Notes: generated by a model not told the origin, from the letters alone. 22,400 nt of DNA from JAISXK01 sp031549625 (GCA_031549625.1 JAVBPK010000119.1:1-22400); one strand, 5' to 3'; positions 1 to 8,469 are shown, counted from the first letter of the stretch. Numbers and translations: made by a program.

Positions 1-59
1 GCTCGCGTCCGTTGTCCGGTTTCTTTTTGCTGGTTCTTAATTCGTTGCGCTTTGTTTTG

Positions 60-84
60 CACTATATAGTTTTCAAGGTGCGCC
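60..84 (-). promoter_or_regulatory. rRNA leader / boxA-like segment
   Basis: About 30 bases downstream of the leftward promoter the minus strand reads CACCTTGAAAACTATATAG. This resembles the conserved CTTTGAAAACT-type antitermination and leader sequence found before 16S and in 16S-23S spacers of Firmicutes. It includes a 10-bp palindrome ACTATATAGT (61-70). No mature rRNA sequence is present, so the assignment rests on this short motif and the promoter strength. Confidence 0.5.
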
Positions 85-109
85 CGCTCTCTTTCGGAGC
101 AGCTTGTAT

Positions 110-139
110 ATTGTAGCAAACTCTATTGGAGGATGTCAA
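110..139 (-). promoter_or_regulatory. Strong leftward sigma-A promoter, probably of an rRNA operon
   Basis: On the minus strand a perfect -35 box TTGACA (134-139) is followed after 18 bases by TACAAT (110-115). Upstream of the -35 box the minus strand is rich in A tracts (about 141-175), resembling an UP element. No protein gene starts downstream on this strand inside the window. The leader that follows resembles an rRNA operon leader, so the target is inferred to be rRNA genes beyond the left edge. Confidence 0.7.
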
Positions 140-251
140 CACCCTTTTTTTCGATTTTTAAAGATTTATTTTTCGCCATAAAAAACATATATTTATACTA
201 CAGACAACCAGCAACATGCGGGCAGCGCGACAAATAAATGAAGCTTTGCCC

Positions 252-280
252 TTCAAACTTTTACTAAAGAATGGTATGAT
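252..280 (+). promoter_or_regulatory. Promoter of the glycogen operon
   Basis: TTCAAA (252-257, four of six to consensus), a 17-base spacer and TATGAT (275-280). A TG at 272-273 makes this an extended -10. It lies about 44 bases before the glgB start and is the only good promoter seen ahead of glgB-C-D-A. Confidence 0.6.
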
Positions 281-323
281 ACTTATATAAGGATGAAACA
301 CATACTTGCAAAGGAGGACCTGC

Positions 324-2201
324 ATGGCGGCCTTGCCCGATAAAACGGCACTCTACTTCTTCAACAAAGGCGACAGCGCGGACGCATACACCTTTATGGG
401 TTCGCACGCTTCGGAAATTGGCTGGCGTTTTACGGTTTGGGCGCCAAATGCGCGGGCCGTGCACGTGGCCGGCAGCTTCAATGGCTTCTCCGCTACCGCG
501 GCGCCTATGCAGCCCCTCGCCGACACGGGAATCTGGATGCTCGATATGCCGGGCGTGCAACGCGGTGATCTTTATAAATATGCCATCACCGGCTCTGACG
601 GCAAACTATACTGGCGTGCCGACCCTTACGCCACGCGCACCGAATACCCGCCCGGCCCCGCCTCTATGGTTTGGGGACTGCCGCAACACAAATGGCGCGA
701 CGCTGCCTACTACCAAACCAAATGGGCGACCGACCCTTTCAAGCAACCCATGAATATCTACGAAGCGCATCTATCTTCTTTTAGAAAAGGCCTCAATTAC
801 AGACAACTCGCCGATCAACTTGTTGATTACGTAGCCGACATGGGCTATACACATATCGAAATGCTGCCCATTTGCGAATATCCACTGCCCATGAGCTGGG
901 GTTATCAAGTCACCGGCTATTATGCAGCTACCTCCCGCTATGGCGAGCCGGAAGACTTAATGTTTTTCGTGGATCGCGCACATCAACGCGGACTTGGCGT
1001 GCTTTTGGACTGGGTTCCCGCCCATTTCCCACGCGACGAGCATGGCCTGCGGCTATATGACGGCACCCCCTTATACGAGCACGCCGACAAGCGCCGCGGT
1101 GAACAACCGCAATGGGGCACTTTGCTTTTTGACTATGGCCGTACGCAAGTGCAAAGCTTTCTTCTGTCCAACGCCTTCTTCTGGATGAAAGAATTCCATT
1201 TCGACGGCCTGCGCATGGATGCGGTAAGCTGCATGCTCTACAACGACTACGGCCGAGAAGCAGGTGAATGGGTCGCAAACGAGTACGGCGGCCGTGAAAA
1301 TCTTGAAGCCATTTCCTTCATTAGAAAACTCACCACACGCGTGCGGGAGCAATGGCCCGCCAATGAACGGGTTTTGATTGCCGAAGAAAGCACCGCCTTC
1401 CCCTACGTCACCAAACCGGCGCAGGAGGGCGGCCTTGGTTTCCACTATAAATGGAATATGGGCTGGATGAACGACACGCTTGCCTATATGCAGAAAGACG
1501 CTGTCTATCGCAAATGGCACCATGATAAACTCACATTTTCCCTCACATACGCGTTTTCCGAGCAATATATCCTGCCCTTTTCGCACGATGAGGTGGTGCA
1601 CGGCAAGCATTCGCTGCTGGATAAAATGCCCGGCGACTATTGGCAGAAATTCGCGCAGCTGCGCCTGCTGCTGGCCTACCAATACGCGCACCCAGGTAAA
1701 AAGCTGAATTTTATGGGCAATGAATTTGGACAATTTATCGAATGGAAATTCGATGAAAGCCTGGACTGGCTGCTGCTCGATTATCCCAAGCATGCCGAAA
1801 TGCATCATTATGCCAAAACGTTGGCGCATATCTATAAACAAACGCCTCCGCTTTATCAGCGCGATGCGGACTGGAGCGGGTTTCAATGGATCAGCGTGGA
1901 CGATGGCATACATTCCGTCGTCGCCTTCCTGCGCTGGGACGACAACGGTGCGGGTTTGTTATGCGCTTTTAACTTTACGCCAAACCCCTGGAAAGAATAT
2001 ACGGTTACCATGCCGGTCAATTGCCTCCTTACCGAAGCATTTTCTTCCGACAATCCCCATTTTGGCGGAACCGGCGACTGGCACAACACCCAACCCATAG
2101 CGGCCGCCAATGAGGCCCGCATTTCCTTGCCGCCGCTGGGCGCCGTTTACTTCACGCTCAGCGATATTACACCCATTCTGGAGTGCGCCGTAGGCAAATA
2201 A
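324..2201 (+). CDS. glgB: 1,4-alpha-glucan branching enzyme GlgB
   Basis: Cuts alpha-1,4-glucan chains and re-attaches them through alpha-1,6 bonds, creating branch points in glycogen; cytoplasmic. The protein is 625 residues. An N-terminal CBM48 domain (VWAPNA...GSFNGF) precedes a GH13 barrel with all conserved regions: DWVPAHF, DGLRMDAV (nucleophile Asp299), the EEST acid/base region (Glu354-Glu355) and HDEVVHGK (Asp422). An all-beta C-terminal domain follows. A longer frame opens at a TTG at 306, but the ribosome binding site AAGGAGG (311-317) lies inside it and sits seven bases before ATG 324, so 324 is the start. First gene of the glg operon; 46 bases separate it from glgC. Length fits the short-form branching enzymes of Firmicutes, which lack the extra N-terminal domain of enteric GlgB. 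Confidence 0.95.
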   Translation: MAALPDKTALYFFNKGDSADAYTFMGSHASEIGWRFTVWAPNARAVHVAGSFNGFSATAAPMQPLADTGIWMLDMPGVQRGDLYKYAITGSDGKLYWRADPYATRTEYPPGPASMVWGLPQHKWRDAAYYQTKWATDPFKQPMNIYEAHLSSFRKGLNYRQLADQLVDYVADMGYTHIEMLPICEYPLPMSWGYQVTGYYAATSRYGEPEDLMFFVDRAHQRGLGVLLDWVPAHFPRDEHGLRLYDGTPLYEHADKRRGEQPQWGTLLFDYGRTQVQSFLLSNAFFWMKEFHFDGLRMDAVSCMLYNDYGREAGEWVANEYGGRENLEAISFIRKLTTRVREQWPANERVLIAEESTAFPYVTKPAQEGGLGFHYKWNMGWMNDTLAYMQKDAVYRKWHHDKLTFSLTYAFSEQYILPFSHDEVVHGKHSLLDKMPGDYWQKFAQLRLLLAYQYAHPGKKLNFMGNEFGQFIEWKFDESLDWLLLDYPKHAEMHHYAKTLAHIYKQTPPLYQRDADWSGFQWISVDDGIHSVVAFLRWDDNGAGLLCAFNFTPNPWKEYTVTMPVNCLLTEAFSSDNPHFGGTGDWHNTQPIAAANEARISLPPLGAVYFTLSDITPILECAVGK

Positions 2202-2247
2202 GCCATACCGCGCAACAAACAAAAAAACTGAGAAGCGGGGTGCGCGA

Positions 2248-3489
2248 ATGAGAAAAAAGCAAGTTGTAGCGATGTTGCTGGCAGGCGGCCAGGGAAGTCG
2301 ACTCGGTATATTGACTTCCAACATGGCCAAGCCAGCCGTGCCATTTGGAGGGAAGTATCGCATCATCGACTTTCCGCTTTCCAACTGCGTGCATTCCGAT
2401 ATTGAGACTGTCGGCGTGCTGACGCAGTATCAACCGCTTGAACTGAACGCCTACATCGGCAACGGCCAGCATTGGGACCTGGACAGAAATTCCGGCGGTG
2501 TATTCGTGCTGCCGCCTTATGTGAAGGGCAAGAGCGGGCAATGGTATTCCGGCACCGCGAACGCTATCTATCAAAACCAGATGTTCGTGGATCAATTCAG
2601 CCCCGATCAAGTGCTTATCCTTTCCGGCGACCATATTTACAAAATGAACTACGCCGCCATGCTGAAATACCACATCGAAAATGAGGCGGCGTGCACGATA
2701 GCCGTGTTTGAGGTGCCCATGGAAGACGCGCACCGCTTCGGCATCATGAACATCGACTCCGCCAGCCGCGTGATTTCTTTCGAAGAAAAACCGCCTGAAC
2801 CCAAAAGCAACCTTGCCAGCATGGGCATATACATATTCAACTGGCCGCTGCTCAAGCGCTACATGCAAGCCGACGAAGAGGACAGCACATCCGAAAACGA
2901 TTTTGGCCATGATGTCATACCCGCTATGCTGGATAACGGAGAACGCCTGTTTGCCTACTCGTTTCACGGCTACTGGAAAGACGTGGGTACGATTGGCAGC
3001 CTGTGGCAGTCCAATATGGATCTTTTGGAAGACCCGCCGCTTTTGGATTTGTACGACCCAAGCTGGCGCATATTCAGCCGCAACCCTGTGCTGCCGCCGC
3101 ATTATGTCGCGCCAAACGCCGTGGTCAAGCGCAGCCTTGTCACAGAGGGCAGCGAAGTATATGGCCGCGTAGAACACAGCGTGCTTTTTGCGGGCGCCTA
3201 TGTGGCGGAAGGCGCCGAAGTATACGACAGCATCATCATGCCCAACGCACGCGTAGAAGCCGGCGCCAAAGTATATAAATCCATCGTGGATGAGCGCGCC
3301 GTCATCAGCGCAAATGCCATCGTGGGCGACGAAGCCCGGCCCGGCATGAAAATAGACAACAGCCTGACCGGGGACATCACTTTGATCGGCAGCGATATGT
3401 TTATTCCCGCCGGCGCTTCATTGCCGCGCGGCCTCGTAGCCACAAAAGAGACGCTTGGCTACTTATATAAGAAGGGGGGCACCGAATAA
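2248..3489 (+). CDS. glgC: Glucose-1-phosphate adenylyltransferase, catalytic subunit GlgC
   Basis: Makes ADP-glucose from glucose-1-phosphate and ATP, the committed step of bacterial glycogen synthesis. The 413-residue protein has the nucleotidyltransferase signature LAGGQGSRLG (11-20), the conserved KPAVPFGGKYR segment (Lys28), GTANAIYQN, and LSGDHIYKM with the metal-binding Asp128. The C-terminal third is a left-handed beta-helix of hexapeptide-type repeats (around VEHSVLFAGAYV). Catalytic residues are intact, unlike in the adjacent glgD. The ribosome binding site is weak (AGAAGCGGGG, 2231-2240). The stop codon overlaps the glgD start by one base (TAATG), pointing to coupled translation and fixed stoichiometry of the two subunits. 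Confidence 0.95.
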   Translation: MRKKQVVAMLLAGGQGSRLGILTSNMAKPAVPFGGKYRIIDFPLSNCVHSDIETVGVLTQYQPLELNAYIGNGQHWDLDRNSGGVFVLPPYVKGKSGQWYSGTANAIYQNQMFVDQFSPDQVLILSGDHIYKMNYAAMLKYHIENEAACTIAVFEVPMEDAHRFGIMNIDSASRVISFEEKPPEPKSNLASMGIYIFNWPLLKRYMQADEEDSTSENDFGHDVIPAMLDNGERLFAYSFHGYWKDVGTIGSLWQSNMDLLEDPPLLDLYDPSWRIFSRNPVLPPHYVAPNAVVKRSLVTEGSEVYGRVEHSVLFAGAYVAEGAEVYDSIIMPNARVEAGAKVYKSIVDERAVISANAIVGDEARPGMKIDNSLTGDITLIGSDMFIPAGASLPRGLVATKETLGYLYKKGGTE

Positions 3490-4613
3490 TGACTACCAGC
3501 GTTTTCGGGCTTATTTACACGGGCGACAGCAACATGCGCCTGAAAGACCTCACCTACTCCCGTTCTGTGGCAGCGGCGCCTTTTGGATGCCGGTACCGCA
3601 CGATCGACTTTATCATGAGCAATCTTGTGAATTCCGGCATCACCAACGTGGGCATAATCGCCCAAAAAAACTATCATTCTTTGATGGATCACTTGGGCTC
3701 CGGCAAGGAATGGGATTTAAACCGCAAAAAAGACGGCCTGTTCATGCTGCCGCCGTATGTGACAAGAGACAATGTCGGCCTGTACCGCGGAACCGTGGAA
3801 GCCTTTAAAAACGTTTCCGGCTATATCCGCCGCAGCGCGCAGCAATATGCGCTTGTAACCGGCAGCTACACCATATTCAATACCACATTCCAGGCTATGA
3901 TCAATCAGCATATTCAGTCTGGCGCGGATATCACAATCATGTATAATGAAGAGACGGCCTTTTCCCCCGACGACCAACACGAAGACCTTTTCCTGATTAT
4001 GGAGCCAAACGGGCGCGTGGCGGATATGGAATGCAACCCGCACAGGCCATCCACCAACAACCGGAGCTGCGACGTGTTCCTTATGGAAAAACCCTTGCTG
4101 GAATATCTTGTGGAAGAAGCCGCATCAAGGGGCATGTATGATTTTTCCGAAGATGTCTTGCTGCGCAATGTGCACAAACTAAAAATATTTGGTTACCATT
4201 ATAAAGGATTCGTCGCGCGGCTAAACTCGCCGCTGTCGTATTTTAACAGCAATATGGCGCTTTTGAACAAAAGCGTGCGCGCCGATTTATTCGACGAGCG
4301 CCACCCGATCTACACGAAGGTAAAGGATGAGGTCTCCGCGCGATACGGGCCGCACGCCGTGGCAAAAAACTGTATGGTCGCGGACGGCTGCGTCATAGAA
4401 GGCGAAGTGGAGGACAGCATATTGTTCCGCGGCGTAACCGTGGCCCGCGGCGCAAAAATCAAAAATTCCATTATCATGCAGGGCGTGCAAGTACACGAAA
4501 ACGCGGAGCTGAACTACGTGGTGCTCGATAAATCCGTTATCGTTAAACGCGGCCGGCGGCTATCCGGACACGCAAGTTTCCCAATCATATGCAAGAAGGG
4601 CAGTATAATATGA
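3489..4613 (+). CDS. glgD: Glucose-1-phosphate adenylyltransferase, non-catalytic subunit GlgD
   Basis: Homologue of GlgC that in Firmicutes forms a mixed complex with it and raises its activity. The 374-residue protein keeps the nucleotidyltransferase and beta-helix layout. However, the glycine-rich loop is altered (YTGDSNMRL), the position of the catalytic lysine in KPAVPFG is Val27 (VAAAPFG), and the metal Asp of SGDH is Ser126 (TGSYT). These losses argue that it cannot catalyse alone. The ribosome binding site AAGGGGGG lies inside the end of glgC (about 3471-3478). The end overlaps the glgA start by four bases. The name GlgD follows from the degenerate motifs plus position after glgC. Confidence 0.93.
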   Translation: MTTSVFGLIYTGDSNMRLKDLTYSRSVAAAPFGCRYRTIDFIMSNLVNSGITNVGIIAQKNYHSLMDHLGSGKEWDLNRKKDGLFMLPPYVTRDNVGLYRGTVEAFKNVSGYIRRSAQQYALVTGSYTIFNTTFQAMINQHIQSGADITIMYNEETAFSPDDQHEDLFLIMEPNGRVADMECNPHRPSTNNRSCDVFLMEKPLLEYLVEEAASRGMYDFSEDVLLRNVHKLKIFGYHYKGFVARLNSPLSYFNSNMALLNKSVRADLFDERHPIYTKVKDEVSARYGPHAVAKNCMVADGCVIEGEVEDSILFRGVTVARGAKIKNSIIMQGVQVHENAELNYVVLDKSVIVKRGRRLSGHASFPIICKKGSII

Positions 4614-6202
4614 AACCGGCACAGGCAGACAAACAACTCAAAATATTATTTGCGGCGTCCGAGGCGCTTCCGTTTGTCAAAACGGGCGGCTTGGCCGACG
4701 TAATCGGCACATTGCCACACGCCTTGGAGCGCATGGGCGTGGATGCGCGCGTGGTTTTGCCAAAATATCGTGATATCCCCTCTTTTTGGCTGGAGCAAAT
4801 GGATCATGTGTGCGATTTCCAGATCAACATCGGCTGGCGCCGCCAATATTGCGGCATCGAACATATCGAATACGAAAACGTCCACTATTACTTCATCGAT
4901 AATGAATTTTACTTTGCGCGCGATTCCATATATGGCGAAAGCGAAGCCGAAGGCGAGCGATTTGGCTTTTTTTCAAAGGCCATCATAGAATGCATGCCGC
5001 ATATCGGCTTTTTCCCGGATATCTTGCATTGCAACGACTGGCAAACCGGCCTCGCCCCCGTACTTTTGAAGCTGCATTACAAGCATCTGCCCGATTTTGC
5101 GCAAGTTCGCACGCTTTTTTCCATACACAATTTAAAATACCAGGGTGTGTTTGACTGGCAGATGATCGACGGCCTCTTTGGCATCGGCACGCGCTATTTC
5201 TCGCCGGAATACCTTGAATTTTACGGCGGCGTCAGCTTTATGAAAGGCGGCATCGTATTTGCCGATCATTTGAGCACTGTGAGCCCCACCTACGCGCAGG
5301 AAATACAGTTCCCGTACTATGGCGAGCAGCTGGACGGCTTGCTTCGCGCACGTGCGGACAACCTTACAGGCATACTCAACGGCATAGACAAACGTTTCTG
5401 GAACCCGTGGATGGATAAGCATATCGCAGCGCGCTACAGCAAAAACGATCCTTCCGGCAAGGCTTTATGCAAGGCGGCGCTGCAAAAGGAATTTGGCCTG
5501 CCCGTTGATGAGGATGCCGTGGTAGTGGCTATGGTCTCGCGGCTGACCGAACAGAAAGGATTCGACTTATTGGAGCGCGTGCTGGACGAGATGCTGCATT
5601 TGCCCATACAGCTGGTCGTTGTCGGCACCGGCGACGCCCACTACCAGGAAATGCTCACATGGGCGCAATGGCGTTACCACGGCAAAGTGAGCGTGCGCAT
5701 GGAATACAACGAGGAGCTCTCGCACCGCGCCTACGCGGGCGCGGATATCTTCCTCATGCCCTCGCGCTTTGAACCCTGCGGGCTTTCGCAATTGATCGCG
5801 CTGCGCTACGGCGCTGTGCCGCTTGTGCGCGAAACCGGCGGACTCAAAGACACCGTGCGCCCCTACAATAAATACACAGACGAAGGCACCGGCTTTTCCT
5901 TTGCCAACTACAACGCGCATGAAATGCTGTTTACACTCGAGCAGGCGCTCAAATACTTTTTGGACCGCAAGCTGTGGACTCGCCTTGTAAAACGGGGTAT
6001 GTCCTGTGACTTTGGCTGGAGCGCTTCCGCGCAAAAATACCATGACCTCTATATGCGCATGCTGCATGTTCCCACGACAACCGCCGCGACGGCGGCCCCC
6101 GGCGCGCAGGCGCGCGCTTCGCAAAAAAAGCGGGCCGCGAGCGGGCAACAGCCTGCAAAACCATCTAAAACTCCTGAAAAGGGCCGCCCGAAGCGGCGTT
6201 AA
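4610..6202 (+). CDS. glgA: Glycogen synthase GlgA (ADP-glucose, GT5)
   Basis: Transfers glucose from ADP-glucose to the non-reducing end of alpha-1,4-glucan. The 530-residue protein has the GT5 N-terminal ADP-glucose motif KTGGLAD (24-30), the HNLKYQG motif, and the C-terminal GT-B domain with MVSRLTEQKG and the retaining-GT glutamate region SRFEPCGLSQL. An in-frame ATG at 4589 exists, but AGAAGGG (4594-4600) lies between it and ATG 4610. ATG 4610 overlaps the glgD stop as ATGA, so it is preferred. The last 45 or so residues (486-530) are a low-complexity Ala/Pro/Thr stretch that becomes strongly Lys/Arg-rich. Typical GlgA ends near residue 480, so this tail is an extension of unknown role. 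Confidence 0.94.
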   Translation: MKPAQADKQLKILFAASEALPFVKTGGLADVIGTLPHALERMGVDARVVLPKYRDIPSFWLEQMDHVCDFQINIGWRRQYCGIEHIEYENVHYYFIDNEFYFARDSIYGESEAEGERFGFFSKAIIECMPHIGFFPDILHCNDWQTGLAPVLLKLHYKHLPDFAQVRTLFSIHNLKYQGVFDWQMIDGLFGIGTRYFSPEYLEFYGGVSFMKGGIVFADHLSTVSPTYAQEIQFPYYGEQLDGLLRARADNLTGILNGIDKRFWNPWMDKHIAARYSKNDPSGKALCKAALQKEFGLPVDEDAVVVAMVSRLTEQKGFDLLERVLDEMLHLPIQLVVVGTGDAHYQEMLTWAQWRYHGKVSVRMEYNEELSHRAYAGADIFLMPSRFEPCGLSQLIALRYGAVPLVRETGGLKDTVRPYNKYTDEGTGFSFANYNAHEMLFTLEQALKYFLDRKLWTRLVKRGMSCDFGWSASAQKYHDLYMRMLHVPTTTAATAAPGAQARASQKKRAASGQQPAKPSKTPEKGRPKRR

Positions 6203-6218
6203 GGCATATATACCGCCA

Positions 6219-6247
6219 TTGCGAAAAAAGAGTCTTTTTGTTATGAT
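6219..6247 (+). promoter_or_regulatory. Promoter of the LCP gene
   Basis: TTGCGA (6219-6224), 17-base spacer, TATGAT (6242-6247), with TG at 6239-6240 forming an extended -10. It lies just after glgA and about 75 bases before the LCP gene. The predicted start of transcription falls at the beginning of the terminator-like hairpin at 6251-6279. Confidence 0.5.
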
Positions 6248-6250
6248 AAT

Positions 6251-6279
6251 CTTGCGCTTTTGTAGGCGCAGGATTTTTT
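6251..6279 (+). terminator. Intrinsic terminator after glgA
   Basis: CTTGCGC (6251-6257) pairs with GCGCAGG (6266-6272), seven pairs with one G-U, eight-base loop, then ATTTTTT. It most likely ends glg transcription. Because it lies downstream of a candidate promoter, it could also act as an early stop in the leader of the LCP transcript. Confidence 0.6.
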
Positions 6280-6321
6280 ATATGGAATTGACCGCAAAAA
6301 GGCGGCCGCGGAGAGGGAACC

Positions 6322-7806
6322 ATGCGAAAACGGAACAACACAAACCCGCCGGCGCTTACACAATCAACGCCATCCAATCCCAGCCAACCGGCCAACGAAG
6401 CCGGAGACGCTGCAATCGCACAAAAACCGAAAAAAACGGTATTGCGCAAGCTTTTAATCGCTGCCTGCATATTCATCGGAGCCGCCTTGCTGCTATTTAT
6501 CAGCCTTGGAGCCCTTTTGCTTTCACGCATATCCAAACAAGGCACACATACGTTCCAGCAAGACCCCGTTATTCCCGTGGAAATAACGCCATCTCCCGCG
6601 TCCACGCCGAAACCGCCGCAATCCGCCGCGCCCTCCCCCACTATTACGCCCGCGGCCGAGGAAGCCCCGGACGAGGCTTTGCCGGAATTCGAGCCGCTGC
6701 CTTTGCAGGATATTTACCCGCAGACTGCGCTCAGCGACGCGCAGCTGCAAATTATGAAAACGCAAAATGCGGAGAAATCCCAGTTTACGCATATTCTATT
6801 GGTCGGCGCAGACCGGCGCGGTACCAGAGGAGATTCCAACGCCGATACCATCATGATCGCCACCCTGGATAAACGCAACAACCGCCTGAAACTCACCAGC
6901 GTGCTACGCGACTGTTTTGTGCCCATTCCCGGCTTCGAGGATGGCCGCATCAATTCCGCCCTGGCGCATGGCGGCATGCCGCTTTTGCTGCAAACTTTGA
7001 ACAGCATGCTGCATTTGGAGCTGACAAACTATGTGCTTGTGGATTTCCGCATGTTTGAGGACATCATCGATAAGATGGGCGGCGTCGTCATCCGCATGTC
7101 CGCCGCGGAAATTTCGGCGGCCAACGACAATATTGCCGGACTGAATAAGCAACGCGGCGCCAGCTATCTTTGGGACGGCTTTATATTCGCGGAAGCCGGC
7201 AATGTGCGCCTGACCGGCCAGCAGGCTCTTGCTTACGCCCGTATCCGCAAGATAGACAGCGATTTTTCGCGAACCAACCGGCAGTTTAAGGTGCTAAATA
7301 CCATCTTTTCGAAATTCCGTTCCAAAAAATTGACGGAACAATACGAGCTGATGTATGACTTGCTCCCCTTGGTGGAAACTGACCTGAGCGGCATACAGAT
7401 CATCGATATCGGCATAAGCGCGCTTTCTATGGATACTTCCGGTATCCTGCACGCAACCATACCATTTGAGGGCCATTACCGTTCCGGCAACGTGCGCGGG
7501 CGTTCCGCTTTGGCTTTGGATCTGCCCATGACCGCGTGGAAGGCGCATGAATTCATGTACGCATTTGCCGGCCAGCCGGACGAAGCTCCTTTGCTGCAAG
7601 GCGGCCCCTCCCTGCCGCCCCGCACCCCCGGGCCCACCCCTCCGCCAACCGATATGTATCCATATGGCTTGCCGACACCAAACGACGGCGCTCCGACCCC
7701 GACGCCCACCTCCAACCCGGACGATCCCAATGACCCGCCTCCCGCTCTTACCCGCAGGCTGCCTGCCACGCCGCGCGGCGCTCCAACGCCGGGCGCTCCT
7801 GAATGA
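6322..7806 (+). CDS. LCP (LytR-CpsA-Psr) family cell-wall polymer ligase
   Basis: LCP proteins attach teichoic acids, capsule or other anionic polymers to peptidoglycan on the outer membrane face. The 494-residue protein has a cytoplasmic N-terminus with basic residues, one membrane helix (about 44-68), a Pro/Thr/Ser-rich linker (about 80-125) and the LCP domain (about 157-325). Visible motifs are ILLVGADRR, GDSNADTIM (Asp171, Asp175), SVLRD (Arg196-Asp197) and LTGQQALAYARIRK...FSRTNRQ. From about residue 418 it ends in a long Pro/Thr-rich tail. ATG 6322 is preceded by GGAGAGGG. The gene is single, between terminators. Which polymer it attaches cannot be told; no polymer synthesis genes are adjacent. 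Confidence 0.9.
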   Translation: MRKRNNTNPPALTQSTPSNPSQPANEAGDAAIAQKPKKTVLRKLLIAACIFIGAALLLFISLGALLLSRISKQGTHTFQQDPVIPVEITPSPASTPKPPQSAAPSPTITPAAEEAPDEALPEFEPLPLQDIYPQTALSDAQLQIMKTQNAEKSQFTHILLVGADRRGTRGDSNADTIMIATLDKRNNRLKLTSVLRDCFVPIPGFEDGRINSALAHGGMPLLLQTLNSMLHLELTNYVLVDFRMFEDIIDKMGGVVIRMSAAEISAANDNIAGLNKQRGASYLWDGFIFAEAGNVRLTGQQALAYARIRKIDSDFSRTNRQFKVLNTIFSKFRSKKLTEQYELMYDLLPLVETDLSGIQIIDIGISALSMDTSGILHATIPFEGHYRSGNVRGRSALALDLPMTAWKAHEFMYAFAGQPDEAPLLQGGPSLPPRTPGPTPPPTDMYPYGLPTPNDGAPTPTPTSNPDDPNDPPPALTRRLPATPRGAPTPGAPE

Positions 7807-7839
7807 GCTCTTGCCGGAAGACCAATTCCGCATGCATAG

Positions 7840-7880
7840 AAAAAGAGGCTGCCACGCTTGCTTGCGGGCCGCCTCTTTTT
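7840..7880. terminator. Bidirectional intrinsic terminator
   Basis: AAAAAGAGGC (7840-7849) and GCCTCTTTTT (7871-7880) are perfect inverted repeats. They can extend inward through GCC/GGC (7851-7853 region). U-tracts form on both strands, so the hairpin serves both the LCP gene (plus) and the DUF1292 gene (minus), which converge here. Confidence 0.85.
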
Positions 7881-7946
7881 GAGTAAACAATCATTCCGCA
7901 GCCAAGGCCACTGCCCTAGCTACGATTATCGTTTACCAGCTATCGT

Positions 7947-8270
7947 TTATTCTTCTTCTTCTTCTTCGAGCTCAGCATCCGCGCCGCTCAGCCTGTTCTC
8001 CACGATGTCGGCTAGCGTGTCGAGCAGCTCGTCGTCTGCCGGCAGGAATTCTTCCATATCGCCGTTGACAACCACCTTCATAATATATACATCCTGCTCG
8101 CCACAGGTGCATTCTTCATCGCCACATTCGCAATCTTCTTCCGGAGCTTCGGCAAGATCCATGAGTACGGCGTATTCTTGGCCCTCGTATTCGAAATAGT
8201 CGATTACATCCAGTTCAAACTCGTTGCCTTCGTCATCTGAAAAAACAACTACATCCCGCTCTTCGTCCAT
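7947..8270 (-). CDS. DUF1292 family small acidic protein with a four-cysteine insert
   Basis: The 107-residue protein matches the pattern of the DUF1292 (YrzB-like) family of Firmicutes, whose function is not established: acidic, with DEEGNEFELDVIDYFEYEGQ and a central YAVL strand. The middle carries Cys47, 49, 54 and 56 as CxCxxxxCxC, which could bind a metal such as zinc or iron. The C-terminus ends in a run of seven acidic residues starting LEEEEEE. A GTG at 8282 is in frame, but AAGGTGG lies just before ATG 8270, so the ATG start is preferred. It has its own strong promoter and a shared terminator. It stands alone; in other Firmicutes this family often lies near ruvX/alaS genes, which are absent here. 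Confidence 0.8.
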   Translation of the reverse strand: MDEERDVVVFSDDEGNEFELDVIDYFEYEGQEYAVLMDLAEAPEEDCECGDEECTCGEQDVYIMKVVVNGDMEEFLPADDELLDTLADIVENRLSGADAELEEEEEE

Positions 8271-8299
8271 GTTGAGCACCACCTTCCAATGTTTGTTTC

Positions 8300-8328
8300 A
8301 TTGTAACGCATTTTTGCGCCGTTTTCAA
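8300..8328 (-). promoter_or_regulatory. Promoter of the DUF1292 gene
   Basis: Minus-strand TTGAAA (8323-8328), 17-base spacer, TACAAT (8300-8305), about 30 bases before the start codon. The spacer contains a short inverted repeat CGCA/TGCG around an A run, which could be an operator or chance. Confidence 0.75.
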
Positions 8329-8469
8329 TGAAAATTCCGTTTGTCTGCTTTTCTGTCACGATTCCAGCAAAACCGACAGCACGGCCTTAAACGCTACCCT
8401 TCATCTGCCTCTATATCAAAATTTTATTTAGAAAACCTAAAAAATTTTCTTTCTTTTTTGAAACCCCTA

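Noticed and set aside
1071..1913. Long minus-strand open frame opposite glgB
   Set aside because: Antisense shadow of a clear GH13 gene; no family pattern and no ribosome binding site.
2167..3177. Long minus-strand open frame opposite glgC
   Set aside because: Antisense shadow; the plus-strand frame carries all GlgC motifs.
7960..7975. Trinucleotide run (TTC) resembling a microsatellite
   Set aside because: It is the coding run for the acidic Glu tail of the DUF1292 protein, common in this family.
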